Assembly: GCA_028822935.1 (NCBI GenBank)
Contig: JAPKCM010000001.1
Span: 1 to 64,000, forward strand
DNA length: 64,000 nt
From: Akkermansiaceae bacterium
Lineage (GTDB): Bacteria; Verrucomicrobiota; Verrucomicrobiia; Verrucomicrobiales; Akkermansiaceae
Direction of reading: 5' to 3'
The notes below the pieces were generated by a model that was given only the letters and a program-made list of their open reading frames with translations, made no database searches and was not told the origin of the DNA. Positions within the stretch are counted from its first letter, which is position 1; every line of letters starts with the position of its first letter. Positions 62,631-64,000 of this stretch are shown here, piece after piece. Both the position numbers and the translations under genes were made by a program.

Positions 62631-64000
62631 ATGATTGATCTCAGCAAATACCGGAACATCGGCATCTTCGCACACGTTGATGCTGGAAAGACCACCACCA
62701 CCGAGCGAATTCTTAAGCTCACTGGTAAGATTCACAAGACCGGTGAGGTTCACGATGGTGAGTCCACCACGGACTTCATGGAGCAGGAAGCAGAGCGGGG
62801 GATTACGATTCAGTCCGCAGCCACTACTTGTTTCTGGGATGACCACCGGATGAACATCATTGATACACCGGGACACGTTGACTTCACGATTGAAGTTTAT
62901 CGTTCTTTGAAAGTGCTCGACGGCGGTGTCGGTGTTTTCTGTGGATCTGGCGGCGTTGAGCCTCAGTCCGAGACGAACTGGCGCTACGCAAACGACTCGG
63001 AGGTTGCTCGGATCATCTTCGTCAACAAGCTCGACCGCATCGGCGCTGACTTTTTCAGGGTCATTCAGCAGACCAGGGACATTCTTGGTGCCAAGCCGCT
63101 CGTCATGACGATCCCGATTGGTATTGAGGATTCTTTTGTGGGAGTTGTCGATGTCCTCGAAATGAAGGCTTATATTTGGGATGACACTGGTTTGCCTGAG
63201 AACTTTGAGATCACCGAGATTCCAGAAGATCTCAAGGAAATCGCGCAGAAGTATCACGATGAACTCGTCGACACTGCCGTGGAGCAGGATGATGAAGTGA
63301 TGGAATCTTACCTTGACGGGAACATTCCTGACATCGCGACCATTAAGAAGTGCATCCGTAAGGGTACCATCGCTCTGGATTTTTTCCCCGCATTCTGTGG
63401 TTCCGCCTTCAAGAACAAGGGAGTTCAAAACGTCCTTAATGGAGTGGTAGACTACCTTCCATCTCCTCTCGAAGTCCCTCCTGAGCCCGAGTTTGATGAT
63501 GAGGGAAACAAGACCGGCGAAGTCGCCCTTGCAGACCCAAGTGGCCCTCTTCGTGCGCTTGCTTTCAAGATCATGGACGACCAGTTCGGCGCCCTGACTT
63601 TCACCCGTATCTACTCGGGTAGCCTTAAGAAGGGTGACACCATTCTCAATACCTTCACTGGTAAGACTGAGCGTGTTGGCCGTCTCGTGGAGATGCATGC
63701 TGACACCCGGACGGAACTCGATAGCGCCCAAGCGGGTGATATTATTGCTCTCGTCGGTCTGAAGAATGTTCAAACTGGACACACTCTGTGCTCCAAAGAT
63801 AAGCCAGCGACTCTTGAGCCAATGGTATTCCCGGATCCTGTGATCTCGCTCGCCGTTTCAGCAATCGACAAGGCGAACGCTGAGAAACTGAGCATCGCGC
63901 TTGGTAAGATGATTCAGGAAGATCCTTCCTTCCGCGTCGAGACCGATCTCGACTCGGGTGAGACCATTCTTAAGGGAATGGGTGAGCTTCACCTCGATAT
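62631..64000 (+). CDS. Elongation factor G paralogue, 3' end beyond the window
   Basis: Starts at the ATG at 62631 and stays open to the right edge (456 codons). Translation GTPase: G1 [38 protein letters not shown] (switch regions), G3 IDTPGHVDF, then [20 protein letters not shown] and G4 [11 protein letters not shown]. Domain II begins near [15 protein letters not shown]. The wording of the [10 protein letters not shown] and [19 protein letters not shown] regions is closer to the EF-G II-like paralogues of some bacteria than to canonical FusA, but canonical EF-G cannot be excluded from half the protein. No str-operon neighbours are seen. Confidence 0.9.
   Translation, partial: MIDLSKYRNIGIFAHVDAGKTTTTERILKLTGKIHKTGEVHDGESTTDFMEQEAERGITIQSAATTCFWDDHRMNIIDTPGHVDFTIEVYRSLKVLDGGVGVFCGSGGVEPQSETNWRYANDSEVARIIFVNKLDRIGADFFRVIQQTRDILGAKPLVMTIPIGIEDSFVGVVDVLEMKAYIWDDTGLPENFEITEIPEDLKEIAQKYHDELVDTAVEQDDEVMESYLDGNIPDIATIKKCIRKGTIALDFFPAFCGSAFKNKGVQNVLNGVVDYLPSPLEVPPEPEFDDEGNKTGEVALADPSGPLRALAFKIMDDQFGALTFTRIYSGSLKKGDTILNTFTGKTERVGRLVEMHADTRTELDSAQAGDIIALVGLKNVQTGHTLCSKDKPATLEPMVFPDPVISLAVSAIDKANAEKLSIALGKMIQEDPSFRVETDLDSGETILKGMGELHLD

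Noticed and set aside
62517-63782. 421-codon minus-strand open frame
   Set aside because: Antisense to the EF-G paralogue; arises from its codon bias.
1-64000. CRISPR arrays, rRNA, tRNA or prophage genes
   Set aside because: I found no spaced direct repeats, no rRNA or tRNA-like sequences and no phage structural genes by eye; a covariance-model search could still find a tRNA.
62631-64000. Peptide chain release factor 3 (prfC)
   Set aside because: The switch region and the GVEPQSET motif are those of EF-G, not RF3.

Overview
The window looks like a chromosomal segment of a member of the Verrucomicrobiota, probably Verrucomicrobiales and probably marine. This is an inference: no rRNA lies in the window. 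It rests on the protein mix, namely a sulfatase fused to a DUF1080 domain, long secreted LamG and thrombospondin-3 repeat proteins, a eukaryote-type (HIS6-like) HisA, a MoxR/DUF58/VWA operon and secreted squalene-cyclase-repeat proteins. Housekeeping genes (rplS, mdh, talB, fabG, fabI, ruvB, rpmJ, pgsA, rsmA, EF-G) are spread through it. I see no prophage, plasmid, CRISPR array, rRNA or tRNA.

Region by region. 1-8.8 kb is accessory and unstable. It holds the cut 5' end of an IS1182-like transposase, a 105-bp solo remnant of the same element, three copies of a ~110-bp hairpin repeat, two large secreted proteins that share a C-terminal domain, a sulfatase-DUF1080 fusion and a frameshifted zinc-ribbon/TPM pseudogene. 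8.8-15.7 kb holds fabG, a structured 163-bp inverted repeat, a LolA-like protein, a squalene-cyclase-repeat protein with a YdjY-like partner, rplS and a tiny lipoprotein gene not previously delimited here. 15.7-26.8 kb is a minus-strand Bat-type operon: MoxR ATPase, DUF58, a membrane protein, two VWA proteins, a thioredoxin-PDZ gene broken by two frameshifts, a TPR protein and a 1260-residue secreted, membrane-anchored protein. 26.9-29.1 kb is a two-component system. 29-43 kb is mixed metabolism and envelope: a SLC13 transporter with RCK domains, mdh-thiG, talB, a glycine-zipper lipoprotein, an HlyD-like protein, an M42 peptidase and a lipoprotein formylglycine-generating enzyme that could mature sulfatases. 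42.6-46 kb runs hisA-mtfA-fabI plus two membrane proteins. 46-57.3 kb contains KamA, a CbiX/DR2241-type pair, a LplA-like ligase, a Fur-family regulator with ruvB, zinc-free L36, TcdA, a Gfo/Idh/MocA oxidoreductase and an ABC ATPase.

The most interesting locus is at 57359-59575. A DsbD-type thiol:disulfide reductase has an in-frame TGA exactly where the first cysteine of its C-terminal thioredoxin motif should be (W-TGA-A-T-C-K). The frame stays open for another 89 codons of good thioredoxin sequence. A small hairpin with a G/U-containing loop starts 17 nt after the TGA, as expected for a bacterial SECIS. I read this as a candidate selenocysteine DsbD; a nonsense mutation or base error is the main alternative. 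Next in interest are an RsmA-Nudix fusion, the Bat operon with its clustered homopolymer frameshifts, the sulfatase/FGE pair and the structured element after fabG. The right edge cuts an EF-G paralogue.
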